64,000 nt of DNA from Pararhodobacter oceanensis (GTDB taxonomy: Bacteria; Pseudomonadota; Alphaproteobacteria; Rhodobacterales; Rhodobacteraceae). Each line of letters starts with the position of its first letter. The stretch's first letter is position 1. Shown one piece after another: positions 1-9,065 of the stretch. The notes below the pieces were generated by a model. The model was given only the letters and a program-made list of their open reading frames with translations. It was not told the origin of the DNA and did no database searches. Both the position numbers and the translations under genes were made by a program. The DNA is taken from NCBI RefSeq assembly GCF_003076755.1, contig NZ_QDKM01000002.1, forward strand, positions 372,001 to 436,000. The letters are read 5' to 3'.

Positions 1-148
1 GCACCGCCATCAGCACAAAGGCGACCCAGCCTTGGCGCCCGGAAAACACGCTGAGCGCCAGTGCGAAATAGCCGGGGTCATGAAAGCTGTCGTCTTCAAG
101 GCCGCCGTTGCGTTCGGCTTTGGCGAGCATGCGGTCGAAGTGGTCCAT
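1..148 (-). CDS. Hypothetical protein, N-terminal part only (gene runs off the window)
   Basis: An open frame of 49 codons starts with ATG at 148 and remains open to the window edge. The N-terminus is polar (MDHFDRMLAKAERNGG) and is followed by a hydrophobic stretch beginning near residue 31 that looks like the start of a membrane segment. A GGAAAGGG stretch lies upstream of the ATG. The gene is divergent from serS. I do not recognise the family, and the missing C-terminus prevents a better call. Confidence 0.5.
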   Translation of the reverse strand, partial: MDHFDRMLAKAERNGGLEDDSFHDPGYFALALSVFSGRQGWVAFVLMAV

Positions 149-371
149 CTCGTGCCCTTTCCGGTGCAAAATCATGAGGGGTGTTACGCGCAGCCTAGCA
201 GATTGCGCGGCGCGGGGCTTTAGCTTGGATCAAATTGCGCGCGGGGCCGAAACCCTGTGCAAACGCTGAAATCCCGTCTCGGCGCTGAATTTCCCAACCA
301 TCGCCTCGGGGCATCTTTCCCCGCGCGGCGCAATGGTGCATAGCTGGGCGGTCAATTTTTCGAGGTCCATC

Positions 372-1664
372 ATGCACGATATCCGCGCCATCCGCGAGAA
401 CCCAGACGCTTTTGACGCCGCTTTGGCGCGTCGCCACCTGTCGCCCTTGGCCGCCCAATTGCTGGCGCTTGACGAGGCGCGGCGGGCGAAAATTCTGGCC
501 GCCGAAACCGCGCAGGCCGAGCAGAACCGCGCCTCCAAGGACGTCGGCGCCGCGAAAGCCCGTGGCGATGAGGCGGAATTCCAGCGGCTGCGCGCTTTGG
601 TCGCCGAGAAGAAATCCGAAGTCGCTGCATTGCATGCAGAGGCCGGCGAGGAAGACGCCAGATTGACCGCGATGCTGGCTGAAATTCCCAATCTGCCGCT
701 GGCCGAAGTGCCCGAGGGCAAGGACGAGAGCGACAACGTCGAGGTGCGCCGCTGGGGCACGCCGCGCGAGATGGATTTCGAGGCCAAGGAGCATTTCGAC
801 ATCAAAGGCGTGAAACCCGGGATGGATCTGGCACTGGCAGCGAAGCTTTCGGGCAGCCGGTTCATGGTGCTAAAGGGCGCGGTGGCGCGGGTGCATAGGG
901 CGCTGGCGCAATTCATGATTGATACGCATACGACGGAACACGGGCTCAGCGAATGCTGGACGCCGGTTCTGGTCAAGGATGAGGCGATGTATGGCACCGG
1001 CAACCTGCCGAAATTCGCCGAGGACAGCTATCAGACCACCAATGGTTGGTGGCTGATCCCGACCTCGGAAGTCACCATGACCAATTTCGCCGCGGGCGAG
1101 ATCATGGAGGCCGCCGATCTGCCGGTGCGGATGACCGCGCATACCCATTGCTTCCGCTCCGAGGCGGGTTCGGCGGGGAAAGACACCACCGGCATTCTGC
1201 GCCAGCACCAGTTCGAAAAGGTCGAGATGGTGACCCTGTGCAAGCCCGAAGACGCGATTACCGAACACGAGCGGATGACCGGCTGCGCAGAGGCGATCCT
1301 GCAAAAGCTGGAATTGCCTTATCGGACGGTGGTTTTATGCACCGGCGATATGGGGTTCGGCTCGCAGAAAACCTATGACATCGAGGTTTGGGTGCCGGGG
1401 CAGCAGACCTTCCGCGAGATTTCCAGCTGCTCGACCTGCGGGACATTTCAGGCGCGGCGGATGAACGGGCGGTTCCGGCCCGAGGGCGGCGGCAAGCCGG
1501 AGTTTCTGGCAACACTGAACGGCTCGGGGCTGGCAGTGGGGCGCTGCCTGATCGCGGTGCTGGAGAACGGCCAGCAGGCGGACGGCTCGGTGGTCCTGCC
1601 CGAAGCGCTGCACCCCTGGCTGGGCGGTAAAACCACGATCTCGCCCGAGGGTGTTCTGGTCTGA
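372..1664 (+). CDS. serS: Seryl-tRNA synthetase
   Basis: Class II aminoacyl-tRNA synthetase of 430 residues that charges tRNA-Ser (and tRNA-Sec where present) with serine in the cytoplasm. The N-terminal 110 residues form the long helical arm, rich in Arg, Glu and Ala, and the rest is the catalytic domain. Motif 2 is seen in the stretch [18 protein letters not shown] and motif 3 in [12 protein letters not shown]. The start [11 protein letters not shown] is the usual N-terminus of the family; an upstream in-frame GTG/ATG region (333 onward) would add 13 unconserved residues. GAGG at 362-365 is a fitting ribosome binding site. It appears to be monocistronic, with a hairpin terminator just downstream. 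Confidence 0.97.
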   Translation: MHDIRAIRENPDAFDAALARRHLSPLAAQLLALDEARRAKILAAETAQAEQNRASKDVGAAKARGDEAEFQRLRALVAEKKSEVAALHAEAGEEDARLTAMLAEIPNLPLAEVPEGKDESDNVEVRRWGTPREMDFEAKEHFDIKGVKPGMDLALAAKLSGSRFMVLKGAVARVHRALAQFMIDTHTTEHGLSECWTPVLVKDEAMYGTGNLPKFAEDSYQTTNGWWLIPTSEVTMTNFAAGEIMEAADLPVRMTAHTHCFRSEAGSAGKDTTGILRQHQFEKVEMVTLCKPEDAITEHERMTGCAEAILQKLELPYRTVVLCTGDMGFGSQKTYDIEVWVPGQQTFREISSCSTCGTFQARRMNGRFRPEGGGKPEFLATLNGSGLAVGRCLIAVLENGQQADGSVVLPEALHPWLGGKTTISPEGVLV

Positions 1665-1687
1665 CCCGCCCTGTGGTGTGAAACGGC

Positions 1688-1709
1688 AAGCCCGCCTTTC
1701 GGCGGGCTT
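1688..1709 (+). terminator. Hairpin downstream of serS
   Basis: Perfect 9-bp stem AAGCCCGCC/GGCGGGCTT with a TTTC tetraloop, 24 bases after the serS stop. There is no long T run after it, so termination may be Rho-independent but weak. Confidence 0.7.
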
Positions 1710-1860
1710 AAGTCTATGTTTAAACTCCCGAATTGAACCGGCAGTTTAGGGTTGCGGGCGGCGGGCCAAGCCGTGCCGTTTCTGTCAGGCGTGCGGCCCT
1801 CGGTGGTGCTTTGAGTGGTGGAAGATTGAGGGGGCGCTGCCCCCGGCCTGCGGCCTCCCC

Positions 1861-1884
1861 CGGGATATTTGGGGCATAAAGTGG
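1861..1884 (+). repeat. GGATATTT extragenic repeat, copy 1 (GGGCATAAAGTGG variant)
   Basis: Reads GGGATATTTGGGGCATAAAG. Copy 3 at 9910-9933 is nearly the same. It lies directly after a GC-rich hairpin in non-coding DNA. See the finding on the repeat family. Confidence 0.6.
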
Positions 1885-1980
1885 GGACGGGGCGGCGCTC
1901 TATGTGACGCTTTGCGCGGCGGGAGATATGGTTGCGCTATTTTGGGGCTTTGCCCCTCTTCGGCTGCGCCGAATTCACCC

Positions 1981-2002
1981 CAGGATATTTATGGACAGAT
2001 GA
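1981..2002 (+). repeat. GGATATTT extragenic repeat, copy 2 (GGACAGATGA variant)
   Basis: Reads CAGGATATTTATGGACAGAT, ending 4 bases before the 3' end of the minus-strand lipase gene. It matches the copies at 33494-33519 and 44880-44905, which are in the opposite orientation. Confidence 0.65.
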
Positions 2003-2006
2003 GGGG

Positions 2007-2933
2007 TCAGGAGGCGTGTTCGTTGAACAGGGTGAGCATGCGGGCGAGGAAGTCGTCGCGGACCTCGGGGCGTTCCATGGTGAGTTCGTGGCGCGCGCCC
2101 TCAAAGAAAGCGAGTTCGGCGCCGGGCCAATTGGCGACGCGGGTGCGAATCGCCGCTTGGCTGACGATTTCCTCGTCGCTGCCGAGCCCGAAGAGCGCGG
2201 GAATTTGCGGGGAGGGGAGGGCGGCAAGGGCCTCCATCTCGGCCAATGCCTCGATCATCCAGCGCAGCGAGGGGCCGCCGAGTGCCAGCCGCGGGTCGGC
2301 CACGATCTGGGCTTTCATCCGGTCGAATTGGGCGCGGTCGCTGGTCAGCGTGTTGTCCTCGAACGCCATGCCGGGCAGGCCGAAATCGGGGCCGGTGGTC
2401 GGCGCGTAGCGTTTATCGAGCCCCAAGGGGCGCATCACCAGCGCCATCGCGCGTAGGGCCGGGGTCAGATAGGCGGGTTGGTTGAGGCCGAGCATCGGGC
2501 CGCTGAAGGCCACCGCCGGCGGGGTCTTGCCGCGGATCAGGCCGCGCAGGGCAATGCAGCCGCCCATTGAATGCGCGAGCCATGGCGCGTGACTGGCGCC
2601 GAGGTCTGCGGCGGCATTAAGATAGGCGTCGAGATCAAGCTGGAAATCCGAGAACCGCGCCACATCGCCCATGCTCGCGTCAGGGTTGCTGCGGTCGGCG
2701 AGCCCTTGGCCGCGCCAGTCGATGACCATCGCGCCCCAGCCCTGCGCCGCCAGATCGCGGATCACCAGACCGTATTTCTCGATATATTCGGTGCGGCCGG
2801 GCAGGATCAGAACCTGTCTCTCGCCCGGCCAATGCGCGAGGCGCAGGCGCTGCCCGTCCGCCGCCTTGAGCCAATAGGCCCGCCCGCCCTCGGGCGCGTC
2901 ACAGGCGGCCAGAGGTGCGGCGGGCAGCTCCAT
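2007..2933 (-). CDS. Alpha/beta hydrolase, lysophospholipase (PldB-like)
   Basis: 308-residue cytoplasmic serine hydrolase of the PldB / monoacylglycerol-lipase type. The nucleophile elbow AHSMGG is at about residue 120. The oxyanion-region motif LPGRTEYIEKYG is near residue 45 and the WRGQGLADR strand-turn near residue 75 is typical of this group. A catalytic His is expected in GARHELTMERPEV near the C-terminus. Substrate is probably a lysophospholipid or acylglycerol, but this is inferred from family only. The ATG follows the stop of the SCP2 protein gene by one base, so the two are almost certainly co-translated. Confidence 0.85.
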   Translation of the reverse strand: MELPAAPLAACDAPEGGRAYWLKAADGQRLRLAHWPGERQVLILPGRTEYIEKYGLVIRDLAAQGWGAMVIDWRGQGLADRSNPDASMGDVARFSDFQLDLDAYLNAAADLGASHAPWLAHSMGGCIALRGLIRGKTPPAVAFSGPMLGLNQPAYLTPALRAMALVMRPLGLDKRYAPTTGPDFGLPGMAFEDNTLTSDRAQFDRMKAQIVADPRLALGGPSLRWMIEALAEMEALAALPSPQIPALFGLGSDEEIVSQAAIRTRVANWPGAELAFFEGARHELTMERPEVRDDFLARMLTLFNEHAS

Positions 2934-2934
2934 C

Positions 2935-3222
2935 TTAGCCCAGAACCGAGGCGAGTTTCATCGCCGAGCTCATCGAGCCGTCGATTTTCAGCTTGCCGGA
3001 CATAAACGCCATCGTCGGGTTCACATCGCCGTTCATGATGCCCTCGAACGTCTCGGCCGAGGCGGTCAGCGTGACATCGGTCTCATCATCGCCTTCGCGC
3101 GCGCCGTCACCGTCGATCACCACCGAGCCCTCGCCCTCGATGACGAATTTGGCCGATCCATCTATGCCACCGGCGGTTTTGACGGCCAATGCTTCTACGG
3201 CCTTTTTGATAACGTCGCTCAT
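2935..3222 (-). CDS. SCP2 sterol-binding domain protein
   Basis: A 95-residue single-domain SCP2 protein that would form a small cavity binding fatty acyl or other lipid ligands. It has the acidic central stretch and the closing pattern NPTMAFMSGKLKIDGSMSSAMKL that is conserved in bacterial stand-alone SCP2 proteins. It is the first gene of a two-gene unit with the lysophospholipase, which fits a role in lipid handling, although the ligand is unknown. The length is normal for the family. Confidence 0.88.
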   Translation of the reverse strand: MSDVIKKAVEALAVKTAGGIDGSAKFVIEGEGSVVIDGDGAREGDDETDVTLTASAETFEGIMNGDVNPTMAFMSGKLKIDGSMSSAMKLASVLG

Positions 3223-3299
3223 GTCTGTTCTATCCTGATCGTGATGTTAAAATTTCCGGCCATGGAGGAGTTGCTCTCGCAATTTCTCAAGGCCACAGT

Positions 3300-3929
3300 A
3301 TGATTGCAACTATGAAGCAGTCCTGCACGTTCCTCAATGCTCTCGTTGCGGCAAGTTTGACCTTTACGTCACTCTCGGCAGTGGCGGGGCCGGTGGTGGC
3401 GCAAGACCTGCCGCAAAGCCAGCAGGGGCAGGCGCAAGTGATGCCGGTTCAGGCGGTGCCGACCGAGGAATTGCTGCGCGAATTGGCGCGGCCCGATCAA
3501 GAGCGCTGGGTGCGGCTGGAGCGGCAGATCTTGCGGCGCTGGGCGCGCTCGGGCTCGGCGGCGATTGATTATCTCTATGGGCGCGGGCAGGCGGCGTTGC
3601 ACACCGGACAGGCCGAGGATGCAATCGCCCATTTCAGTGCCGTGATCGACCATGATCCCGATTTCGCCGAAGGCTGGAACGGGCGCGCCACCGCCTATTT
3701 CATGATCAACCGGCTGGGCCAATCGCTGGCCGATATCGAACAGGTGCTGATCCGCAACCCGCAGCATTTCGGCGCGCTGGCCGGGCTTGGCATGATCCTT
3801 GAGCAGCTCGACCGCCCCGAAGAGGCGCGCGCTGCCTATCAGGCCTCGCTGGCGGTGCATCCGCATCAGACCTCGGTGCTGGATGCGGTGGCGCGGCTCG
3901 ACCTTGCCACGGCGGGGGCGGCGCTTTAA
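3300..3929 (+). CDS. Secreted or periplasmic tetratricopeptide repeat protein
   Basis: 209 residues. An N-terminal signal-like segment (hydrophobic residues about 11-30, then SAVAGPVVAQ) predicts export. From about residue 90 there are three TPR-type helical repeats with the usual pattern, for example YGRGQAALHTGQAEDAIAHF, WNGRATAYFMINRLGQSLAD and LAGLGMILEQLDRPEEARAA. TPR proteins are scaffolds, so no enzymatic role is inferred. An alternative start is the ATG at 3312 (MKQSCTF). The preceding short frame (3262-3302) ends in the start region. It is divergent from the SCP2 gene. Confidence 0.8.
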   Translation: MIATMKQSCTFLNALVAASLTFTSLSAVAGPVVAQDLPQSQQGQAQVMPVQAVPTEELLRELARPDQERWVRLERQILRRWARSGSAAIDYLYGRGQAALHTGQAEDAIAHFSAVIDHDPDFAEGWNGRATAYFMINRLGQSLADIEQVLIRNPQHFGALAGLGMILEQLDRPEEARAAYQASLAVHPHQTSVLDAVARLDLATAGAAL

Positions 3930-4073
3930 CAGTTCGGGCGAGTTTCACAGATCGGGCGTGGGTCATGGAGCGAACACGATCCGGCGGGGCTGCAGGCGCC
4001 CTCATGTCATGGCCGCAGGGATGCAAGCGGCGTCAGCCATCTTGCGGGCCATCTTAACGAGCAGAGCACGATC

Positions 4074-7000
4074 ATGAACATGAGCAGTCAATCGCGGGTG
4101 ACGGCGGTCCTGGGACCGACCAACACCGGCAAAACCCATTATGCCATCGAGCGCATGCTCAGCCATCGCACCGGCGTCATCGGCCTGCCGCTGCGGCTAT
4201 TGGCGCGCGAGGTCTATGACCGGATTGTCGCCCTGCGCGGCCCCTCGGTGGTGGCGCTGGTCACCGGCGAGGAGCGGATTGTGCCGCCGCGCACCGCCTA
4301 TTGGGTCTGCACCACCGAGGCGATGCCTTTGGAGATCGGCGCCGATTTCGTCGCCATCGACGAGATCCAGCTTTGCGCCGATCCCGACCGCGGGCATGTG
4401 TTCACCGAACGGCTGCTGCATGCGCGCGGGCTGCAGGAGACGCTGTTTCTGGGCTCGGACACAATGCGCGGGGCGATTGCCGATCTGGTGCCCAAGGCGC
4501 AATTCCTGCGCCGCGACCGGCTGTCGCAGCTATCTTATGCGGGATCAAAGAAACTGGCGCGGATGCCGGCGCGTTCGGCGATTGTGGCGTTCTCGGTCGA
4601 GAATGTTTACGCGATTGCCGAGTTGATCCGCCGCCAGAAGGGCGGTTGCGCGATTGTCATGGGCGCTTTGAGCCCGCGGACCCGCAACGCGCAGGTGGAA
4701 CTCTATCAAAACGGCGATGTCGATTATCTGGTTGCCACCGATGCGATCGGCATGGGGCTGAACCTCGATATCAAACATGTCGCCTTTGCCGGCACCTCGA
4801 AATTTGACGGGCGGCGGATGCGGCCCTTGCTGCCCGATGAGTTGGCGCAGATCGCCGGACGCGCGGGGCGGCATGTGACCTCGGGCACCTTCGGGGTCAC
4901 CGGCGAGGCGCGCGCTCTCTCGCCCGAAGTTGTGCAATCCATTGAAAACCATCTGTTTATGCCGGTGCGCAAGCTGCATTGGCGCAATGCCAAGCTGGAA
5001 TTCGGCACTGCCGACCGGCTGATCTCGAGCCTTGAGGCGCAGACCAATGATCCTTGGTTAACGCGGGTGCGCGAGGCTGATGACCTGTTGGCGCTCAAAT
5101 CCCTGACCGCAATGCCCGAGGTCACCGGCAAGCTGCGCGATGCCCGCGATGTGCGGCTGCTCTGGGATGTCTGCCGTGTGCCCGATTTTCGCGGCATCTC
5201 GCAGGCCGAACACGCCGAGCTATTGTCGCAGCTGTTTGACTTCCTCCATGGCGGCGGGAAAGTGCCGAGTGACTGGCTGGCGCGCAATATTTCGCAGATT
5301 GACCGCGTGCAGGGTGATATTGACACGCTGTCACGCAGACTGGCCTTTATCCGCACATGGACCTATGTCGCGCAACGAAGTGGGTGGGTCGATGACGAAA
5401 ACCATTGGCGCGGGGAAACCCGCGCTGTAGAAGACCGGCTGTCAGATGCGTTGCACGAACGCCTGACAGCAGCATTTGTTGACCGGCGCACCTCTGTATT
5501 GATGCGCCGGTTGAACCAAAAGGAGAGCCTTGTGGCCGAGGTGAATGACAAGGGCGAAGTGACGGTTGAGGGCGAATTCATCGGCCGTCTCGAAGGATTC
5601 CGGTTCCGGCAGGATCAAACGACATCGAGCGAAGAGGCGCGGATTGTGCGTCAGGCCGCCGTTGCGGCGCTGGCGCCGGCGTTTCATCTGCGCGCGGACC
5701 GGTTTTACAATGCGCCTGATACGGAGATGGAATTCACCGAGCAGGGTGGCCTGATGTGGGGCACAGAGGCGATCGGCAAGCTGGTTGCCGGTCCTGATGC
5801 GCTGCGTCCGCAGGCGGTGGCCTTCGTTGATGACGAGGCCGGAGCCGAGGTTGCCGATAAGGTGCGCCGCCGGTTGCAGCATTTCATCGACCGCAAGGTG
5901 GCGGCGCTGTTCGAGCCTTTGCTGAACCTGCAGCGCGACGAGACCCTGAGCGGGTTGGCGCGGGGCTTTGCGTTTCAACTGGTCGAGGCGCTGGGCATCC
6001 TGCCGCGCGAGGCGGTGGCCGAGGACGTCAAGGCGCTGGATCAAGAGGCGCGCGGGCTCTTGCGCAAGCACGGTGTGCGCTTTGGCCAGTTCACCATCTT
6101 CCTGCCGGCGCTGTTGAAGCCCGCGCCGACGCGGCTGCGGCTGGTGCTTTGGTCGCTGATGAACGGGCTCGATACTTTCCCCGAAAGCCCGCCGCCGGGT
6201 CTGGTGACGATCCCCAATCTCGAGGATGTGCCGGCGCAGCATTACACGCTCTCGGGCTACCGTCCGGCAGGTGCGCGCGCGATCCGCATTGATATGCTCG
6301 AGCGGCTGGCCGATATGCTGCGCACCCGCGACACCCGCGCTGGCTTTGAGGCGGCGCCGGATATGCTGTCGATCACCGGCATGACGCTGGAGCAGTTCGC
6401 CGATCTGATGCAGGGGCTGGGCTATGCCGCCGAGCGCGGTGAGCGGGTCAAACAACGCCCGGCACCGAGCGTCGAGGCGACCGCCGAAGAGATCGCCGCG
6501 CAGGCGCAGGCCGAGGCCGATAAATCCGCAATTGTGGCGGATGAGGCGGCTGCGGATGAGCCAGCCAGCGAGCCTGCCAGTGAAGCGGGCGAGGCTGCGG
6601 AAGCTGCCCCCGAAGGGGAGGTGGTGACTGAAGTGGCCCCAGAAGTGGCGGAAGCGGCCCCCGAGGTCGAAGCCGAAACCGTGGTTGCCGAGGCACCCGC
6701 AGAAGCTCCTGCAGACGCAGCAAGCGAGGCTGAAGCGCCCGCCGCCGCTGAAGCCGCAGCACCCGCCGCCGAGGAGATGGAAGTCTTCTATACCTTCCGC
6801 TGGGCACCGCGTCCGCGCCACCGTGCGCGTGACGGGCAGGGCCGTGGTGGCCAGCGTCGGGGTGCCGCTCCGGCCGAGGGCGAGGCACAGGGCGAGCGTC
6901 CGCGCCGCGACGGCGAGCGTCGTGGCAAGCCGCAGGGCCGTGGCGATGGTGGCGGCAAACCGCAAGGCGAGCGCCAAGGTGATCGGCGCGGCAAGGGTGG

Positions 7001-7166
7001 CAAGCCCGGGCGCCGTGACACTGGTCGTGATGGTGGCCGCGATAACGCCCGCCAGCAGCCGCGCAAGTTCCAGTCCGGCCCCGACCGCAAGAAGGACCGG
7101 ATTGATCCCGATAATCCCTTCGCCGCCGCCCTGATGGGGCTGCGCGATACGGTCAAGAAAGACTAA
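4074..7166 (+). CDS. SUV3/MgpS-like DEAD-box-related helicase with long disordered tail
   Basis: 1030-residue NTP-dependent nucleic acid helicase. Visible motifs: Walker A GPTNTGKT at residues 14-21, motif II DEIQ at 96-99 (the form found in mitochondrial SUV3), and motif VI QIAGRAGR at 259-266. A SUV3-type C-terminal region follows to about residue 800. Residues about 800-900 are rich in Glu, Ala and Pro. The last 130 residues are rich in Arg, Gly and Asp, giving an acidic then a basic disordered tail. It resembles the Rhodobacter sphaeroides helicase MgpS, reported to affect photosynthesis gene expression; that link is from memory. The S4 protein and fdxA follow on the same strand. Confidence 0.88.
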   Translation: MNMSSQSRVTAVLGPTNTGKTHYAIERMLSHRTGVIGLPLRLLAREVYDRIVALRGPSVVALVTGEERIVPPRTAYWVCTTEAMPLEIGADFVAIDEIQLCADPDRGHVFTERLLHARGLQETLFLGSDTMRGAIADLVPKAQFLRRDRLSQLSYAGSKKLARMPARSAIVAFSVENVYAIAELIRRQKGGCAIVMGALSPRTRNAQVELYQNGDVDYLVATDAIGMGLNLDIKHVAFAGTSKFDGRRMRPLLPDELAQIAGRAGRHVTSGTFGVTGEARALSPEVVQSIENHLFMPVRKLHWRNAKLEFGTADRLISSLEAQTNDPWLTRVREADDLLALKSLTAMPEVTGKLRDARDVRLLWDVCRVPDFRGISQAEHAELLSQLFDFLHGGGKVPSDWLARNISQIDRVQGDIDTLSRRLAFIRTWTYVAQRSGWVDDENHWRGETRAVEDRLSDALHERLTAAFVDRRTSVLMRRLNQKESLVAEVNDKGEVTVEGEFIGRLEGFRFRQDQTTSSEEARIVRQAAVAALAPAFHLRADRFYNAPDTEMEFTEQGGLMWGTEAIGKLVAGPDALRPQAVAFVDDEAGAEVADKVRRRLQHFIDRKVAALFEPLLNLQRDETLSGLARGFAFQLVEALGILPREAVAEDVKALDQEARGLLRKHGVRFGQFTIFLPALLKPAPTRLRLVLWSLMNGLDTFPESPPPGLVTIPNLEDVPAQHYTLSGYRPAGARAIRIDMLERLADMLRTRDTRAGFEAAPDMLSITGMTLEQFADLMQGLGYAAERGERVKQRPAPSVEATAEEIAAQAQAEADKSAIVADEAAADEPASEPASEAGEAAEAAPEGEVVTEVAPEVAEAAPEVEAETVVAEAPAEAPADAASEAEAPAAAEAAAPAAEEMEVFYTFRWAPRPRHRARDGQGRGGQRRGAAPAEGEAQGERPRRDGERRGKPQGRGDGGGKPQGERQGDRRGKGGKPGRRDTGRDGGRDNARQQPRKFQSGPDRKKDRIDPDNPFAAALMGLRDTVKKD

Positions 7167-7221
7167 AGCGCAGACGCGGCGGCAGGGGGGACCTTGCCGC
7201 CGCTCTCGCCTCTATAGCGCT

Positions 7222-7722
7222 ATGAGCGACAAGACCCCCTCCACCCCAGCAGCCGCACCGCAATCCGCCCCACAGGCCAGCGAGTCGATCCGCCTCGACA
7301 AATGGCTCTGGCATGCGCGGTTCTTCAAATCGCGCTCCTTGGCGGCGGCGGCGGTGCGCGGGCCCCTGCGGCTCAATGGCAATCCGGTCAGCAAGCCTGC
7401 GCAACCGGTGCGCGCCGGTGACACGCTGACTTTCACCCAGGGCGACCGTGTGCGCGTCATCCGCATCCTCGCCCCCGGCACCCGCCGTGGCCCCGCCCCC
7501 GAGGCGCAGGCGCTCTATCAAGACCTGCAACCCGAGGCACCAAAGCCCGACGCCGCCGCCCCGCAGGCGCGCCGTGGCGGACGTCCGACCGGCAAGGCGC
7601 GGCGCGATTTCGATGCCGCGGTTGATTCGGCGATGGGTCACGCCTCGGATACGGCCCCCGATGACACCCTCGATACCGGCTTTGATGCGGCGCGGGACCG
7701 CAGGGATGACACAGCGCCTTGA
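7222..7722 (+). CDS. S4 domain RNA-binding protein (HslR/Hsp15-like)
   Basis: 166 residues. An S4 RNA-binding domain occupies about residues 20-90, with the signature SIRLDKWLWHARFFKSR and GNPVSKPAQPVRAGD. In E. coli, Hsp15 binds free 50S subunits carrying nascent chains, and a similar role is likely here. The C-terminal half is low complexity, Ala/Arg/Asp rich, and probably disordered. It lies 55 bases after the helicase and 54 before fdxA, so the three may be transcribed together. Confidence 0.88.
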   Translation: MSDKTPSTPAAAPQSAPQASESIRLDKWLWHARFFKSRSLAAAAVRGPLRLNGNPVSKPAQPVRAGDTLTFTQGDRVRVIRILAPGTRRGPAPEAQALYQDLQPEAPKPDAAAPQARRGGRPTGKARRDFDAAVDSAMGHASDTAPDDTLDTGFDAARDRRDDTAP

Positions 7723-7776
7723 TTGATTGCGCCGAGGGGGTTAAGTCCGAGCGGACAAACAAAGACGAGCCCCGCC

Positions 7777-8115
7777 ATGACCTATGTCGTGATCGACAAT
7801 TGCATTGCCTGCAAATACACCGACTGTGTCGAAGTATGCCCCGTAGACTGTTTCTATGAGGGCGAGAATATGTTGGTCATTCATCCCGATGAATGTATCG
7901 ACTGCGGGGTCTGCGAGCCGGAATGCCCGGCCGATGCGATCCGCCCGGACACCGAGCCGGGGCTGGAAAGCTGGGTCGAGCTGAACCGCAAATATGCCGA
8001 GGTCTGGCCGGTGATCACCCAGCGTTCAGACCCGATGCCCGAGGCCGAAGAGCGCGACGGCGAGGCCGACAAACTGTCGAAATACTTCTCGGAAGCGCCG
8101 GGCGAGGGCAGCTAG
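7777..8115 (+). CDS. fdxA: 7Fe ferredoxin FdxA
   Basis: 112-residue cytoplasmic electron carrier. Cysteines at 9, 17 and 50 are placed to bind a [3Fe-4S] cluster and those at 21, 40, 43 and 46 a [4Fe-4S] cluster. Cys12 and Cys25 match the extra cysteines of Azotobacter ferredoxin I, whose sequence this follows closely ([19 protein letters not shown]). The start MTYVVIDNC is the family N-terminus; an upstream in-frame codon at 7723 would add 18 unrelated residues. It is the last gene before a 255-base regulatory gap. Confidence 0.95.
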   Translation: MTYVVIDNCIACKYTDCVEVCPVDCFYEGENMLVIHPDECIDCGVCEPECPADAIRPDTEPGLESWVELNRKYAEVWPVITQRSDPMPEAEERDGEADKLSKYFSEAPGEGS

Positions 8116-8181
8116 GACCATAGGCGCGGCACCGCGCCGCGCAAAAGCGGCGAATCACGCCGCTGTGCAGCATATTGCGCG

Positions 8182-8207
8182 ATTCGACCCTTTGATTCGG
8201 GTCGAAT
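8182..8207. promoter_or_regulatory. Perfect 9-bp inverted repeat upstream of carD
   Basis: ATTCGACCC at 8182-8190 and its exact complement GGGTCGAAT at 8199-8207 are separated by 8 bases. No T run follows, so this looks more like an operator than an fdxA terminator. A possible sigma70-type -35 (TTGATT, 8192-8197) lies in the spacer, with TATGTA (8214-8219) 16 bases on. A binding protein would therefore block the promoter. The promoter assignment is tentative. Confidence 0.45.
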
Positions 8208-8370
8208 TTGTGCTATGTATTGTTTTATAACATTTATCTGCCCAGCATCTGCAGCGCTGCTCGCTGTGGGGTGCTTTTTTTCGGCAATGACGATCCGATG
8301 CGATGGGAGCATAGCCTCCCAGCGCAACGCTTGTCGCTGAAATTCCGGGCCCAACCGAGGATACGCCTGT

Positions 8371-8880
8371 ATGAGCAAGAGCCGCAAAGCTGAGTTTCGT
8401 CCGAATGACTTTGTTGTCTACCCTGCTCATGGGGTGGGCAAGATTGTCTCCATCGAAGACCGCGAGATTGCCGGTATGGAGCTGGAGCTCTTTGTGATTT
8501 CCTTCGAAAAGGACAAGATGACGCTGCGGGTGCCGACCAATAAGGCGGTCGAAGTGGGCATGCGCGGGTTGTCCTCGCAGGACACGGTGACGCGGGCTCT
8601 GGCGACGCTCAAGGGCAAGGCGCGGGTAAAACGCGCGATGTGGTCGCGCCGCGCGCAGGAATACGAGCAGAAGATCAACTCGGGCGACCTGCTGATGATT
8701 GCCGAAGTGGTCCGCGACCTGCACCGCACCGACGACCAGCGCGAGCAAAGCTATTCCGAGCGCCAGCTTTATGAAGCCGCGCTCGAACGCCTGACCCGCG
8801 AAGTCGCTGCCGTCTCGGGCGTCGATGAAGCCAATGCGCAAAAGCAGGTCGGTGACGTGCTTGTGGCGCGCGCGGCCTGA
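8371..8880 (+). CDS. carD: CarD/CdnL family transcription regulator
   Basis: 169-residue CarD-family protein. The N-terminal Tudor-like RNA-polymerase interaction domain covers residues about 8-70 (FRPNDFVVYPAHGVGKI and FVISFEKDKMTLRVPTNKA). It is followed by the helical DNA-binding domain containing the conserved Trp in RAMWSRRAQEYEQKI. CarD proteins bind the RNA polymerase beta subunit and stabilise open complexes; in Rhodobacter they act on promoters lacking the usual -7 T. The start has GAGGA upstream. A strong terminator follows. Confidence 0.95.
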   Translation: MSKSRKAEFRPNDFVVYPAHGVGKIVSIEDREIAGMELELFVISFEKDKMTLRVPTNKAVEVGMRGLSSQDTVTRALATLKGKARVKRAMWSRRAQEYEQKINSGDLLMIAEVVRDLHRTDDQREQSYSERQLYEAALERLTREVAAVSGVDEANAQKQVGDVLVARAA

Positions 8881-8908
8881 GCCAGAGCCGCGATGCGTAA
8901 CACCCTTG

Positions 8909-8940
8909 AAACCGCCCCGCTTATGCCGGGCGGTTTTTTT
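8909..8940 (+). terminator. Rho-independent terminator of carD
   Basis: Nine-bp stem AAACCGCCC/GGGCGGTTT (8909-8917 with 8928-8936) followed by a T run to 8940. Confidence 0.9.
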
Positions 8941-9065
8941 CTGCGCTGCTGCTCGGTCGCGCAAAAATAACGCCACGCAACCGCGCGTCGCGGCAGGGCC
9001 CGCCCCTTGCCAGCGCGCCGGTTGCTGTTTTATAGCCGAAATCTGAAAAACAACCGGAGACGACA

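Larger units (their letters stand above)
1710..2006. other. Intergenic stretch with two extragenic repeat copies
   Basis: With the hairpin before it, this makes about 340 bases without a gene between the convergent serS and the lipase gene. It contains GC-rich hairpin sequence (GGGGGC...GCCCCC near 1832-1846 and GGGGCTTTGCCCC near 1945-1957) followed each time by a copy of the GGATATTT repeat. The frames open here are the mirror of repeat DNA and have no coding character. Confidence 0.6.
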
